Assembly: GCF_001425355.1 (NCBI RefSeq)
Contig: NZ_LMQN01000015.1
Span: forward strand, 419,862-483,861
Origin: Chryseobacterium sp. Leaf405
Lineage (GTDB): Bacteria; Bacteroidota; Bacteroidia; Flavobacteriales; Weeksellaceae
Length of the DNA: 64,000 bases
Direction of reading: 5' to 3'
Shown: in pieces, positions 16,731-25,547 of the stretch
How the letters are laid out: each line of letters opens with the position of its first letter
Position numbering within the stretch: the stretch's first letter is position 1
Position numbers and translations under genes: made by a program
The notes under the pieces: generated by a model
Database searches by the model: none
What the model was told of the DNA's origin: nothing
The model's input: the letters and a program-made list of their open reading frames with translations, nothing else

Positions 16731-18353
16731 TTATTGATTCAATTTCTCCAAGCCTAATTCTTTCATAGAAACTTCTCTCATTTCTACTTTTCTTATTTTC
16801 CCTGAAATCGTCATTGGAAATTCATCTACAAATTTCCAGTATTTCGGAACTTTATAATGCGCAATTCTGCCTTTGCAATAGTCTACAAGTTCTTCTTCAG
16901 TTACGTTAAATCCTTTTCTTACTTTCACCCAAGCCATTACTTCTTCCCCGAATTTTTCACTTGGAACACCAATGATCTGAACATCCAAAATATTAGGATA
17001 AGTATATAAAAAGTCCTCAATTTCTTTCGGGGAAATATTTTCACCTCCACGAATAATCAAATCTTTTATTCTTCCGGAAATCGTAAAATAACCTTCTTCA
17101 TCCATTACCGCAAGATCTCCTGTGTGCATCCATCGTCCGTCGTCGAGAACTTTTTTTGTATTTTCAGGATCGTTCCAATATTTCAACATGACGGAATAAC
17201 CTCTGGTACATAATTCTCCATGCTCGCCACGTTCAACAATTTTTCCGGTTTCGTCGATGATTTTTATTTCCAAATGATTTTGAACAGTTCCGACTGTATT
17301 CACTTGTTTTTCAAATGGAGTTCCAATCAATGTTTGAGTTGATACGGGAGAAGTTTCGGTCATTCCGTAGCAGATGCTCATTTCTTTAATGTTCATTAAG
17401 TTTTCGACCTTTTTCATGATTTCTGGCGGACAAACCGAACCTGCCATCACACCAGTTCTTAAATTTGAAAAATCAAACGTATCAAAATCTTTTACAGCCA
17501 ATTCAGCGATAAACATCGTAGGAACTCCGTATAATGATGTACATTTTTCGTCGGAAACGACTTTTAAAGTAATATCAGGATCAAAACTGTCATTAGGAAT
17601 TACCATGCAGGCGCCGTGAGCTGTACAGCATATATTTCCGATTACCATTCCGAAACAGTGATAAAAAGGAACGGGAATACAGACTCTGTCTTTTTCGGTA
17701 TATTTTAGTCTTACTCCGATAAAATATCCGTTATTTAAAATATTATGATGAGAAAGTGTAACGCCTTTGGGAAATCCTGTTGTTCCCGATGTATATTGAA
17801 TGTTCACAGGATCATCGAACTGAACATGCTCTTCAAAACTGTGTAAAGTATCGTCTGAAATTTCCTGTCCGTTATTCAAAAATTCTTCCCAATTATCATC
17901 AAAGAATACTTCTGATTTTAAAGTGGTACAAAATTCTCTCGCATCAGCAATCATCTTTTTATAATCACTTGATTTAAATTTTAAACAAGAAAAAATATGT
18001 GACATTTCGGATTGGTTGATCACGAAAATCAGTTCGCTGGTTCTGTATGCAGGGTTGATATTGACTAAGATAACCCCGATTCTTGCGGTTGCATATTGTA
18101 ATAAAACCCATTCGTAACGGTTGGTAGACCAAATTCCGATTCGCTCTCCTGATTTTGCTCCAAGGAAAATCAAAGCTTTCGCAACAGCAGTGGTTTGATT
18201 ATAAAATTCCTGATATGTCGCTCTGTAATTTTGATGAACACAAATTAATGCTTCCTGATTTGGAAATTTTTCAGCGGTTTGTTTTAAATTATTTCCAATT
18301 GTTTCACCTAATAATGGAATGTCGGAAGCTCCGTGAACGTAAGATAATTGCAT
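16731..18353 (-). CDS. AMP-binding acyl-CoA synthetase
   Basis: The ANL-superfamily enzyme activates a carboxylic (probably fatty) acid to acyl-AMP and then acyl-CoA. The P-loop motif YTSGTTGFPKGV is near residue 190. The motif YGMTETSPVS lies near 330, GELCTRGY and WMHTGDLAVMDEEGY near 400-430, and the hinge GRIKDLIIRGGENISPKEIE near 440. The C-terminal catalytic lysine lies in ISGKIRK (about 520). Length (540) and overall style resemble the ACSF2/medium-chain group, but chain length is not certain. It is monocistronic and convergent with rpoN. Confidence 0.9.
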   Translation of the reverse strand: MQLSYVHGASDIPLLGETIGNNLKQTAEKFPNQEALICVHQNYRATYQEFYNQTTAVAKALIFLGAKSGERIGIWSTNRYEWVLLQYATARIGVILVNINPAYRTSELIFVINQSEMSHIFSCLKFKSSDYKKMIADAREFCTTLKSEVFFDDNWEEFLNNGQEISDDTLHSFEEHVQFDDPVNIQYTSGTTGFPKGVTLSHHNILNNGYFIGVRLKYTEKDRVCIPVPFYHCFGMVIGNICCTAHGACMVIPNDSFDPDITLKVVSDEKCTSLYGVPTMFIAELAVKDFDTFDFSNLRTGVMAGSVCPPEIMKKVENLMNIKEMSICYGMTETSPVSTQTLIGTPFEKQVNTVGTVQNHLEIKIIDETGKIVERGEHGELCTRGYSVMLKYWNDPENTKKVLDDGRWMHTGDLAVMDEEGYFTISGRIKDLIIRGGENISPKEIEDFLYTYPNILDVQIIGVPSEKFGEEVMAWVKVRKGFNVTEEELVDYCKGRIAHYKVPKYWKFVDEFPMTISGKIRKVEMREVSMKELGLEKLNQ

Positions 18354-18410
18354 AAAAAAGATTTGGATAGATAAATTTAATCATAATATACTGAACCGTT
18401 TATTTTTATA

Positions 18411-19085
18411 TCAGAACTCCTGAGAATCTATGTCTTTCAGCTGTTTTAAGTTTTTGTCTAATTTTCTCATAATAATTCCATAAACAAGTTTGTAGTAAAG
18501 CCAGATTAAAAGTATTGCCACAGCGGTACTGATGATTATTCCAATGATAAAACCTGTAAGGGTAGAATTAGTCACTTCAATATGTTGAGTATTTAAGACA
18601 TAGAATATAAATACAGTAAAAACAGAAGTAAACGCTATTAATAAAAGAATATTAATTAAGATAAAAGCATTCACAGTTTTCTTAAACTCGATAATTTTAA
18701 GGATTAATTTTTTTAGGTTTTCCTCAATTCTTATCTTCTTATAATTTTGATAAAATTTATAAACAAAATAAGCGGTAATAGACAGACTCATAATTTTTAA
18801 GACAACATAAATATTGTCTAAAGAACCTTCAAGCTCTGTCGTTTTTCTTGCGCCCAATTTTTCCAAAATACTCATGAAGCTGTTTGATTCTTTTCCCTGG
18901 ATAACATAAAATAATCCTAAAATAGAAAAGAATACAAATTCTGCCACACTGATCCAGAAAATATATTTCACATAATTGCGTGACTTTTTATTCAGCATCT
19001 CAAGGATCTCACTGTTGTCGTATTTCTCTTGAACAGGCTGTTCCTGCCATGTTTTCTTAAAGCTGTCTAAATCAAAATCAGGCAT
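18411..19085 (-). CDS. Membrane protein encoded with an ECF sigma factor (putative anti-sigma factor)
   Basis: The 224-aa protein has a hydrophilic N-terminus of about 40 residues (PDFDLDSFKKTWQEQPVQEK) and four predicted membrane helices near 43-62, 92-111, 140-163 and 175-200. A charged C-terminus (KLDKNLKQLKDIDSQEF) follows. Its start overlaps the end of the sigma-factor gene by 8 bases, the usual arrangement of sigma/anti-sigma pairs. I see no zinc-binding anti-sigma (HxxxCxxC) motif, so the role is inferred from context. The N-terminus probably faces the cytoplasm and could hold the sigma factor. Confidence 0.65.
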   Translation of the reverse strand: MPDFDLDSFKKTWQEQPVQEKYDNSEILEMLNKKSRNYVKYIFWISVAEFVFFSILGLFYVIQGKESNSFMSILEKLGARKTTELEGSLDNIYVVLKIMSLSITAYFVYKFYQNYKKIRIEENLKKLILKIIEFKKTVNAFILINILLLIAFTSVFTVFIFYVLNTQHIEVTNSTLTGFIIGIIISTAVAILLIWLYYKLVYGIIMRKLDKNLKQLKDIDSQEF

Positions 19086-19593
19086 ATTTTTCCATCTTTT
19101 CTTTAAGGATTTTTTTTAATCTGTTCATTTTCACACGTGCGTTTACCTCGGTAATCCCGAGGTTTTCTGCAATATCCTTGTAGGGCAAATCGTCCAGATA
19201 CATCATTACTATTGCTCTTTCCACATTCGGAAGTGTCTTTATTACTGTATACAAAAGTGATACCTGCTGTTGTTTTTCATCATCATCTTCGATAAAATCT
19301 GCATGATTAATATCCAACTCATTCGTTGGCAGGCTTTTGCTTTTTTTTCTGAAAAGAGTAATAGCTGTGTTTAGGGCAACACGATACATCCATGTAGAAA
19401 TTTTAGAATTTCCTTTGAAAGAACCGTAACTTCTCCACAACTGCAGTACAATTTCCTGGAAAAGATCTTCCTCGTCCTCCAAAGAATTTGTGTAAAGACG
19501 CGAAACCTTGATAATCAATCCCTGATTATCCTTTATAAGCTGCGCAAATTCTTTTTCCTTTGAAGCCAATGTAGAGGTGTAATTTTGTTGCAC
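19078..19593 (-). CDS. ECF-type sigma-70 family RNA polymerase sigma factor
   Basis: Region 2 covers about residues 22-90 (LEDEEDLFQEIVLQLWRSYG, STWMYRVALNTAITLFRK) and recognises the -10 element. Region 4 covers about 115-168 (NVERAIVMMYLDDLPYKDIA, then ENLGITEVNARVKMNRLKKI) and recognises the -35 element. The protein has 171 residues. The start appears to be GTG at 19593, as no ATG precedes region 2. A TATCTTCG sequence abuts this GTG, so either the box is not the promoter or the true start is later. The gene is coupled to the membrane protein downstream. Confidence 0.88.
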   Translation of the reverse strand: MQQNYTSTLASKEKEFAQLIKDNQGLIIKVSRLYTNSLEDEEDLFQEIVLQLWRSYGSFKGNSKISTWMYRVALNTAITLFRKKSKSLPTNELDINHADFIEDDDEKQQQVSLLYTVIKTLPNVERAIVMMYLDDLPYKDIAENLGITEVNARVKMNRLKKILKEKMEKYA

Positions 19594-19610
19594 GAAGATA
19601 ATAATAATAA

Positions 19611-19708
19611 GTCAATTGTGAATTTTACTTCATAAGCGAATGGTGAATTTTATTTTTAAAAACTTTAAATTGATAATAAAGTGAATTGACTATTTACAAT
19701 TCACTTTT
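19611..19708. repeat. Intergenic repeat of the GTCAATTGTGAAT family
   Basis: GTCAATTGTGAATTTTACTT begins the element, and GTGAATTGACTATTTACAAT with TTCAC ends it, making an imperfect inverted repeat between the sigma-factor gene and rnpB. The words match the elements at 37032, 37506 and 38866. Confidence 0.5.
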
Positions 19709-19724
19709 ATCACAAGCAATTTCT

Positions 19725-19732
19725 TATCTTTG
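19725..19732 (+). promoter_or_regulatory. -7 promoter box of the RNase P RNA gene
   Basis: TATCTTTG (exact TAnnTTTG) ends 4 bases before the predicted 5' end of the RNA at 19737, the spacing expected for this promoter class. Confidence 0.75.
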
Positions 19733-19736
19733 CAGC

Positions 19737-20060
19737 CACGAGAAAGTCGGCTTGTTGATTCTTATTTCGGTAAGGGTAGGAAAGTCCGGACACCATAGAG
19801 CATCAAAGCGGATAACATCCGTCACCCGCGAGGGTAGGACAAGTGCAACAGAAAGTATGTACAGTTCGGCTGTAGTGAAACCAGGTAAACTCTTTGGGGT
19901 GCAATGATAAGTATATCGGTTCTTTTCAGCAATGAAAATAGGAGTTGCTCGCTCTGAAAGCCGAGGGGTAATCAGCTCAAGTTTTACAGTAATGTACGAC
20001 GTAGATAAATAACAGGCACTTCTTTGGAAGTACAAAATCCGGCTTACAGATTTTCTCGTG
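19737..20060 (+). ncRNA. rnpB: RNase P RNA (bacterial class A)
   Basis: The catalytic RNA of RNase P matures tRNA 5' ends. Conserved elements are visible in order. CACGAGAAA at the 5' end pairs with TTTCTCGTG at the 3' end (helix P1). GTAGGAAAGTCCGGAC follows, then CACC with ATAGAGCA, ACAGAAAGTATGTACAG and TGAAACCAGGTAAACTC. Near the 3' end are ATAAATAACAGGCAC and AAAATCCGGCTTACAGA. The length of 324 nt fits a compact type A molecule. Open frames drawn through this region on both strands are artefacts of the RNA gene. Confidence 0.95.
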
Positions 20061-20094
20061 ATTTTTCTGAATTATCTTTATGAAAATGAAAATA

Positions 20095-20122
20095 AAAAAG
20101 CGGAGATTATTCTCCGCTTTTT
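20095..20122. terminator. Bidirectional terminator after rnpB
   Basis: AAAAAGCGGAGA pairs with TCTCCGCTTTTT. It can terminate rnpB and the convergent secreted-protein gene. Confidence 0.85.
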
Positions 20123-20686
20123 CTATGGATAAATTGTAAAGAAAGTTATTTGATCTGATCCTGAAGTTATGGTATACCAATCTGAAAATACTCCTGTAGT
20201 TGCGCCAGTTTGAGATGTGTTTACCGTAAATCCTATATTAGAAGCAACAGAAGGGTTGCCGACTTGAAAATAATCGTATGTATTTCCGGAAGATACATCC
20301 TGCAGCCAAAAGATAAAACCTGCCCATTCATTATTTGGATTCATGTCTGTAGTAATATAGGAATCATTATATGCATATGGTCCAGAATTGCTGGGATTTA
20401 GATAATCGCTCACATTCCATGTGTCAATATCCATAATATTGCCAGTTCCTCCAGTGGTATCGAAAGTGATATATTTGTGATAGATTCCAGAAGGCATTGT
20501 ATATGTTCCGTAAGAAGCGTTAGGTGATGCAAACATGGCAACAGGATTACCTGGAACGATATTTCCTGCGAAGAATCTTCCTACGGCATCAAAATGTGGG
20601 TTTTGATTATTAAAAACGAAGATCGAACTTTGTGAATAGTACATAGCTCCTAATAATAAAAGTAAGGCTGATACTGTTTTTTTCAT
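20123..20686 (-). CDS. Secreted hypothetical protein (187 aa)
   Basis: A cleavable signal peptide (MKKTVSALLLLLGAMYYSQS) precedes about 168 residues rich in Asn, Gly, Thr, Ser and aromatic residues. These suggest an exported beta-sandwich protein (FDTTGGTGNIMDIDTWNVS, NEWAGFIFWLQDVS). I do not recognise the family. No C-terminal type IX secretion sorting domain is visible. It is single-gene and convergent with rnpB. Confidence 0.65.
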   Translation of the reverse strand: MKKTVSALLLLLGAMYYSQSSIFVFNNQNPHFDAVGRFFAGNIVPGNPVAMFASPNASYGTYTMPSGIYHKYITFDTTGGTGNIMDIDTWNVSDYLNPSNSGPYAYNDSYITTDMNPNNEWAGFIFWLQDVSSGNTYDYFQVGNPSVASNIGFTVNTSQTGATTGVFSDWYTITSGSDQITFFTIYP

Positions 20687-20784
20687 ATTAATAGTTTTGA
20701 ATTAATAATTATTAAAGAATAAAATCAATATAAAGTTGTAAAGTTATTTACAGCTATATTAAAACGAATTTGTAGTCTGATGAA

Positions 20785-21162
20785 TTAATTTTGAGACTTA
20801 ATCTTACCTGCTATTTCATTGTTTTTTTGCAGATATATTTTAGTTGCCCAGATAATGATAGCACTCGTGTCACCGTTGGTTTGTCTCATCAACTGTGATT
20901 CAGTAACACCTGTTGAAAGGATCAGAGCTCTGGATGCAGGAAGCAGCAATGCTTTTCTACGGTCACTCAATTCGGTTGTTTTACTCTTTTTTTCTTCTTC
21001 GGTAGGGCGATTTTGTGGATCTCCAAGACTTCTGAAAGCTTTATCATAATTCTGCATTTCAATAGTTTTCATACTCTCAGCAGTATTTACCATATTACTT
21101 TCATTTGTACAAGAAGATAAGCCTAAAATAGCAAAGGCTGCTAGTAATAACTGTTTTTTCAT
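20785..21162 (-). CDS. Putative lipoprotein (125 aa)
   Basis: The signal peptide ends in a lipobox, LGLSSC, placing the lipid-modified cysteine at about residue 18. The mature part is short, charged and helical (NRPTEEEKKSKTTELSDRRK, TKIYLQKNNEIAGK). I do not recognise a domain. Export to the periplasm or outer membrane is expected. It lies 99 bases upstream of another small exported protein on the same strand, each with its own start region. Confidence 0.65.
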   Translation of the reverse strand: MKKQLLLAAFAILGLSSCTNESNMVNTAESMKTIEMQNYDKAFRSLGDPQNRPTEEEKKSKTTELSDRRKALLLPASRALILSTGVTESQLMRQTNGDTSAIIIWATKIYLQKNNEIAGKIKSQN

Positions 21163-21312
21163 AGTTAAAATGTAATGATTGGTTGGTTAAACTTAATTTT
21201 TAATAAATGTAAGAAATTATTCGATACATAATTAATATTTTTCACTGTGTAGTGTATTTTATTTAAAAAACAATCAAGAGATTTTAACTATGAAATTCAA
21301 AACTATTTAATC

Positions 21313-22182
21313 TTATTCACTTTCAAGTATGTTTTTTGAATCTTGAAGATTCTTTTTTTCTTCTTCAGAAAGTTTAGGATATTTCAAATCCATTTTTTCT
21401 AAAACATCAATAATAATCTGAATGGCAGCCATTCTCGCAAACCATTTATTATCTGCCGGTAACACATACCAAGGCGCATAATCCTTTGATGTTTCATTGA
21501 TTGCTGTTTCGTAACATTCCATGTATTGATCAAATAGTGCTCTTTCAGGAAGGTCAGCTGACGAGAATTTCCAGTTTTTTTCCTGTTCGTTGATTCTGTC
21601 TAAAAGTCTTTCCTTTTGTTCATCTTTAGAAACATTCAGAAAAATCTTTACGATCGTTGTTCCGTTCTGGGTCAGATGTTTTTCAAAATTTCTAATGCTT
21701 TCATAACGGTTTTCCCAGAATTTGGCATCAAAATCCTTTACTGAATTCCATGTTTTTTCACTTAAATTATATTCAGGATGAACTTTACAAACTAATACAC
21801 TTTCATAATGCGAACGGTTGAAAATCCCGATCATCCCTTTTTGGGGTAATGCCAGATAATGTCGCCATAAAAAATCATGAGAATATTCCTTCGAACTTGG
21901 CGTTTTAAAGCTTGTCACATTACAGCCTTGCGGGTTTACTCCTCCGAAAACGTGTTCTATCATACTGTCTTTTCCCGCTGCATCCATTGCCTGAAGAACG
22001 ACTAATAGAGATTTGCTTCCGTCAGCATATAATTTTTCCTGAAGTTCACGAAGTTTTTCCTTTTCCTGAATTAATATCTGTGCACCTTCTTCTTTGGTAA
22101 GTTTTCCTTCGTATTTAGTAGAAGTTTTTTTTATGGAAAATTTTCCTTTAATTAAAAAGTCGTCTGAGAAATCAGTATTCAT
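21313..22182 (-). CDS. Polyphosphate kinase 2 family (polyphosphate:nucleotide phosphotransferase)
   Basis: PPK2 enzymes move phosphate between polyphosphate and nucleotides. The P-loop Walker A sequence DAAGKDS is at residues 67-73, preceded by the VVLQAM strand and followed by GGVNPQGC. The lid/Walker B region FNRSHYE is at 121-127. The ending PWYVLPADNKWFARMAAIQI is characteristic. Length (289) and motif style fit single-domain PPK2, resembling class III enzymes that phosphorylate AMP and ADP; the class call is inference. The cytoplasmic enzyme is encoded alone. Confidence 0.88.
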   Translation of the reverse strand: MNTDFSDDFLIKGKFSIKKTSTKYEGKLTKEEGAQILIQEKEKLRELQEKLYADGSKSLLVVLQAMDAAGKDSMIEHVFGGVNPQGCNVTSFKTPSSKEYSHDFLWRHYLALPQKGMIGIFNRSHYESVLVCKVHPEYNLSEKTWNSVKDFDAKFWENRYESIRNFEKHLTQNGTTIVKIFLNVSKDEQKERLLDRINEQEKNWKFSSADLPERALFDQYMECYETAINETSKDYAPWYVLPADNKWFARMAAIQIIIDVLEKMDLKYPKLSEEEKKNLQDSKNILESE

Positions 22183-22264
22183 ATTGTTAAATAATTTGAG
22201 ATTAAAGTTTACTGTAAATTGGTTGTAATATTAAGTTTAATACTTACATCAACATAAATATAAC

Positions 22265-22291
22265 AAAAAAACCGCCTCGATAGAGACGGTT
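22265..22291 (-). terminator. Terminator of the DUF1573 gene
   Basis: Read on the minus strand, AACCGTCTC pairs with GAGGCGGTT (one T-G pair) and is followed by T6. Confidence 0.8.
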
Positions 22292-22312
22292 TCTTTATTC
22301 TTTTGTAGAGAT

Positions 22313-22801
22313 TTACTTTTTCTCAGCTAGTTTTGCAGCTTTCTTCGCAGCCTTTTTAGCTTCTTTGTCTGCAGCTTTATCAGCTTTTGCTTTAGCTTTC
22401 AACTCTTCCGGAGTTAATGGCTTTGGTTCAGGAGCGTTCGCATCTACATTTCCTTTGATGTAGATTACACTTCTGCTGTTCGTAGGGTCGTTAGAAAATA
22501 CTTCGATCATTTTGTTGAAACCACCATTGATTGCAGTGTTATATCCAACTTTGATCTTTGCAGATTTTCCAGGCATTACAGGGTCTGTGCTCCATTCTGG
22601 AGTTGTACATCCACAAGATGCTTTTACATTGGACAATACCAATGGCTTATCACCTGTATTTGTTATTGTGAAAAATCTAGTACCGTCTGAGCTTGGCTTT
22701 ATTGTTCCGTAGTCAAAAGTAGTTTTGTCGAATGTGATAGTTTGTGCAGATGCCAATGCGAATGTTCCGAATAAAGCAATTCCTGCGATTAATTTTTTCA
22801 T
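22313..22801 (-). CDS. DUF1573-domain exported protein with Lys/Ala-rich tail
   Basis: A signal peptide (MKKLIAGIALFGTFALASAQ) precedes an Ig-like DUF1573 domain, about residues 20-115. It has the signature FDYGTIKPSSDG, ITNTGDKPLVLSNVKASCGC and a late strand IEVFSNDPTNSR. The tail of about 40 residues is almost entirely Lys, Ala, Glu and Pro. DUF1573 proteins are abundant exported proteins in Bacteroidetes with unknown function. The paired Cys in ASCGCT may bind metal or form a disulphide. It is divergent from valS. Confidence 0.88.
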   Translation of the reverse strand: MKKLIAGIALFGTFALASAQTITFDKTTFDYGTIKPSSDGTRFFTITNTGDKPLVLSNVKASCGCTTPEWSTDPVMPGKSAKIKVGYNTAINGGFNKMIEVFSNDPTNSRSVIYIKGNVDANAPEPKPLTPEELKAKAKADKAADKEAKKAAKKAAKLAEKK

Positions 22802-22894
22802 ATTCTTAAATAATTAAATATGTTGTTAGATAAATTTTGAAAAACAAAGTTAAAAATTATTTTAATTCATACTTAAAATTTTTTTTCTTTAGAC

Positions 22895-22902
22895 TATTTT
22901 TG
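22895..22902 (+). promoter_or_regulatory. -7 promoter box of valS (TATTTTTG)
   Basis: Exact TAnnTTTG followed by C, 27 bases before the ATG at 22930. It lies inside a longer open frame and so supports the shorter start. Confidence 0.65.
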
Positions 22903-22929
22903 CAAATTGTAATTAAAGTAACAGAATTT

Positions 22930-25545
22930 ATGCAGATTTCAGAAAAGTACAATCCACAGGAAACAGAACAGAAGTGGTACAATTACTGGTTGGAAAACAA
23001 ATACTTCCATTCAGAGCCAAATGAAAAGCCGCCTTACACCATTGTAATTCCTCCGCCAAACGTTACGGGGATCTTGCACATGGGGCATATGCTTAACAAT
23101 ACCATTCAGGATGTTCTGGTCCGCCGTGCAAGAATGCAGGGTTTCAATGCTTGTTGGGTTCCGGGAACAGATCACGCTTCAATTGCTACAGAAGCGAAAG
23201 TTGTTGCCAAACTGAAGTCTGAAGGAATTAATAAATCTGATATTACAAGAGAAGAATTTTTAAAGCACGCTTGGGAATGGACCGACAAATACGGAGGAAC
23301 CATCCTTGAGCAGCTGAAAAAGTTAGGTTGTTCTTGTGACTGGGACAGAACCCGTTTCACGATGGAAGAGTCTCTTTCTCAGCAGGTAATCAAATCTTTT
23401 GTTGATTTGTATAATAAAGGTTTGATTTACAGAGGATACAGAATGGTAAACTGGGATCCGGAAGCGAAAACCAATATTTCTGACGAAGAAGTTATATTTA
23501 AAGAGCAAAACGGAAAGCTGTATTTCCTAAAATATAAAATTGAAGGGACAGAAGAATTCCTTTCGGTGGCTACTACACGTCCTGAAACGATTTTCGGAGA
23601 TACAGCGGTTTGTATCAATCCAAATGATGAGCGATATGCTCATCTGAAAGGTAAAAATGTAATTGTTCCTATTGTAAACAGAGTTGTTCCGATTATTGAA
23701 GACGAATATGTTGATATTGAATTCGGAACGGGTGCTTTGAAAATTACGCCTGCACACGATGTTAATGACTACGAAATCGGTCAAAAGCATAATCTTCAGA
23801 TGATTGATTCTTTGGATGATGACGGTAATTTGAATGATTACGGACAGCATTATGCAGGAAAAAACAGATTTGATGTAAGAAAGCAGATTGCAAAAGAATT
23901 AGAAGAAAAAGATCTTTTGCTGAAAGCAGAAGATTATGTAAATAAAGTAGGAACATCTGAAAGAACAGGTGCGGTTATCGAACCTAAAGTTTCTGTTCAG
24001 TGGTTTTTGAAAATGTCTGAAATTGCAAAACCGGCTTTGGATGTTGTAATGGATGATGAGGTGAAATTTTATCCTGAAAAGTTTAAAAATACCTACAAAT
24101 ACTGGATGGAAAACATCCGTGACTGGAATATTTCCCGTCAATTATGGTGGGGACAACAAATTCCTGCTTTCTATTACGGAGATGGCGAAAATGATTTTGT
24201 AGTTGCAGAAAATATTGAGCAAGCATTAGAACTTGCGAAGCAAAAAACCAACAACCAACAACTAACAACCGACAACTTAAAACAAGACGAAGACGCTTTA
24301 GATACCTGGTTTTCATCATGGTTGTGGCCAATGTCGGTTTTCGATGGATTAAATGACCCTCAAAATAAAGACATTAATTATTATTATCCAACTTCCGATT
24401 TGGTAACAGGTCCGGATATCATTTTCTTCTGGGTTGCCAGAATGATTATGGCTGGTTTGGAATATAGAAAAGAAGTTCCGTTCAAAAATGTTTATTTCAC
24501 AGGAATTGTAAGAGATAAGCAGCGAAGAAAGATGTCAAAATCCTTAGGAAATTCACCGGATCCGCTGGAATTGATGGACAAATATGGTGCTGATGGAGTT
24601 CGTGTTGGTATTTTATTAAGTTCCGCAGCTGGAAACGATCTTCTTTTTGATGAAGATTTAATGCTTCAGGGAAGAAATTTCATGACGAAAATCTGGAGCG
24701 CTTTCCGTTTGATCAATATGTGGAATCATGAGGATAAACCTGCAAATTCTACAGATAATCAGGCAATAGAATGGTTTGAGAATAAATTAAATAAAACGAT
24801 TGTTGAGATTGACGGTCAGTTTGAAAAATTCAGAATTTCTGATGCTCTACATTTGATTTATAAATTAATCTGGGACGATTTCTGCGGATCTTATCTTGAA
24901 GCGATTAAGCCAAATTATGGGGAAGGTATTTCTAAAGAAGTTTATAACAAAACAGTTGAACTTTTTGAAGAATTGATGAAGTTAGTTCATCCTTTTATGC
25001 CTTTCCAGTCAGAAGAAATCTGGCAGACAATTTCAGAAAGAAAAATTGAAGAGGCTTTAATGATTTCTCAGCAGAAAAAAGCAGAAGGCTTTAGTGAGGA
25101 TATTATTAAAAACTTCGAAACGGCATCGGAAGTGATTTCAGGAGTTAGAAATTACCGTCAGACAAAAGGAATTTCTCCAAAAGAAACTGTTGAAATTTTC
25201 ACGAATGCTTCAGAATTTGCTAACGAATCTGTTATTAAAAAATTAGCTAACGTTTCTGATATTCATTTTGGAATAAAAACGGATAAGCCGAGTTTTACTT
25301 TCTTAGTTGGTGCGACAGAAGTTTCAATTCCTTTAAGTGAAAACTTAGATTTGGGAGAAGAAAAAATCAAGACTGAAGAAGAATTGAAATATTTAAAAGG
25401 GTTCTTAATTTCTGTGGATAAAAAATTGTCTAACGAGAAATTTGTTGTCAACGCAAAACCGGAAGTTGTAGAAGTGGAGCGTAAAAAACAAAAAGATGCT
25501 ATCGACAAAATTGCAATTTTAGAAGAAAAGCTGAAAAGTCTGTAA
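22930..25545 (+). CDS. valS: Valine--tRNA ligase
   Basis: This class I aminoacyl-tRNA synthetase charges tRNA-Val. The HIGH motif appears as HMGH at residue 50 and KMSKS at 534-538. The editing domain lies between, with the class signature DWNISRQLWWGQQIP and the acceptor-strand motif FSSWLWPMSVF. The C-terminal coiled coil ends with KKQKDAIDKIAILEEKLKSL. The start at MQISEKYNPQETEQKWYNYW gives 871 residues. An Asn/Gln/Thr-rich loop just before DEDALDTW is encoded by a tandem heptamer repeat (24246-24273). Confidence 0.97.
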   Translation: MQISEKYNPQETEQKWYNYWLENKYFHSEPNEKPPYTIVIPPPNVTGILHMGHMLNNTIQDVLVRRARMQGFNACWVPGTDHASIATEAKVVAKLKSEGINKSDITREEFLKHAWEWTDKYGGTILEQLKKLGCSCDWDRTRFTMEESLSQQVIKSFVDLYNKGLIYRGYRMVNWDPEAKTNISDEEVIFKEQNGKLYFLKYKIEGTEEFLSVATTRPETIFGDTAVCINPNDERYAHLKGKNVIVPIVNRVVPIIEDEYVDIEFGTGALKITPAHDVNDYEIGQKHNLQMIDSLDDDGNLNDYGQHYAGKNRFDVRKQIAKELEEKDLLLKAEDYVNKVGTSERTGAVIEPKVSVQWFLKMSEIAKPALDVVMDDEVKFYPEKFKNTYKYWMENIRDWNISRQLWWGQQIPAFYYGDGENDFVVAENIEQALELAKQKTNNQQLTTDNLKQDEDALDTWFSSWLWPMSVFDGLNDPQNKDINYYYPTSDLVTGPDIIFFWVARMIMAGLEYRKEVPFKNVYFTGIVRDKQRRKMSKSLGNSPDPLELMDKYGADGVRVGILLSSAAGNDLLFDEDLMLQGRNFMTKIWSAFRLINMWNHEDKPANSTDNQAIEWFENKLNKTIVEIDGQFEKFRISDALHLIYKLIWDDFCGSYLEAIKPNYGEGISKEVYNKTVELFEELMKLVHPFMPFQSEEIWQTISERKIEEALMISQQKKAEGFSEDIIKNFETASEVISGVRNYRQTKGISPKETVEIFTNASEFANESVIKKLANVSDIHFGIKTDKPSFTFLVGATEVSIPLSENLDLGEEKIKTEEELKYLKGFLISVDKKLSNEKFVVNAKPEVVEVERKKQKDAIDKIAILEEKLKSL
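24246..24273 (+). repeat. Four-unit heptanucleotide repeat inside valS
   Basis: Units AACCAAC, AACCAAC, AACTAAC and AACCGAC run in tandem and encode the low-complexity stretch NNQQLTTDN. Because seven is not a multiple of three, gain or loss of one unit would shift the valS frame. Confidence 0.7.
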
Positions 25546-25547
25546 TA

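Noticed and set aside
19686-20035. Open frames on both strands across the 19.7-20.0 kb region
   Set aside because: The sequence has all the conserved parts of RNase P RNA; the frames have no coding character.
20123-20686. Type IX secretion cargo
   Set aside because: There is a signal peptide but no recognisable C-terminal sorting domain.
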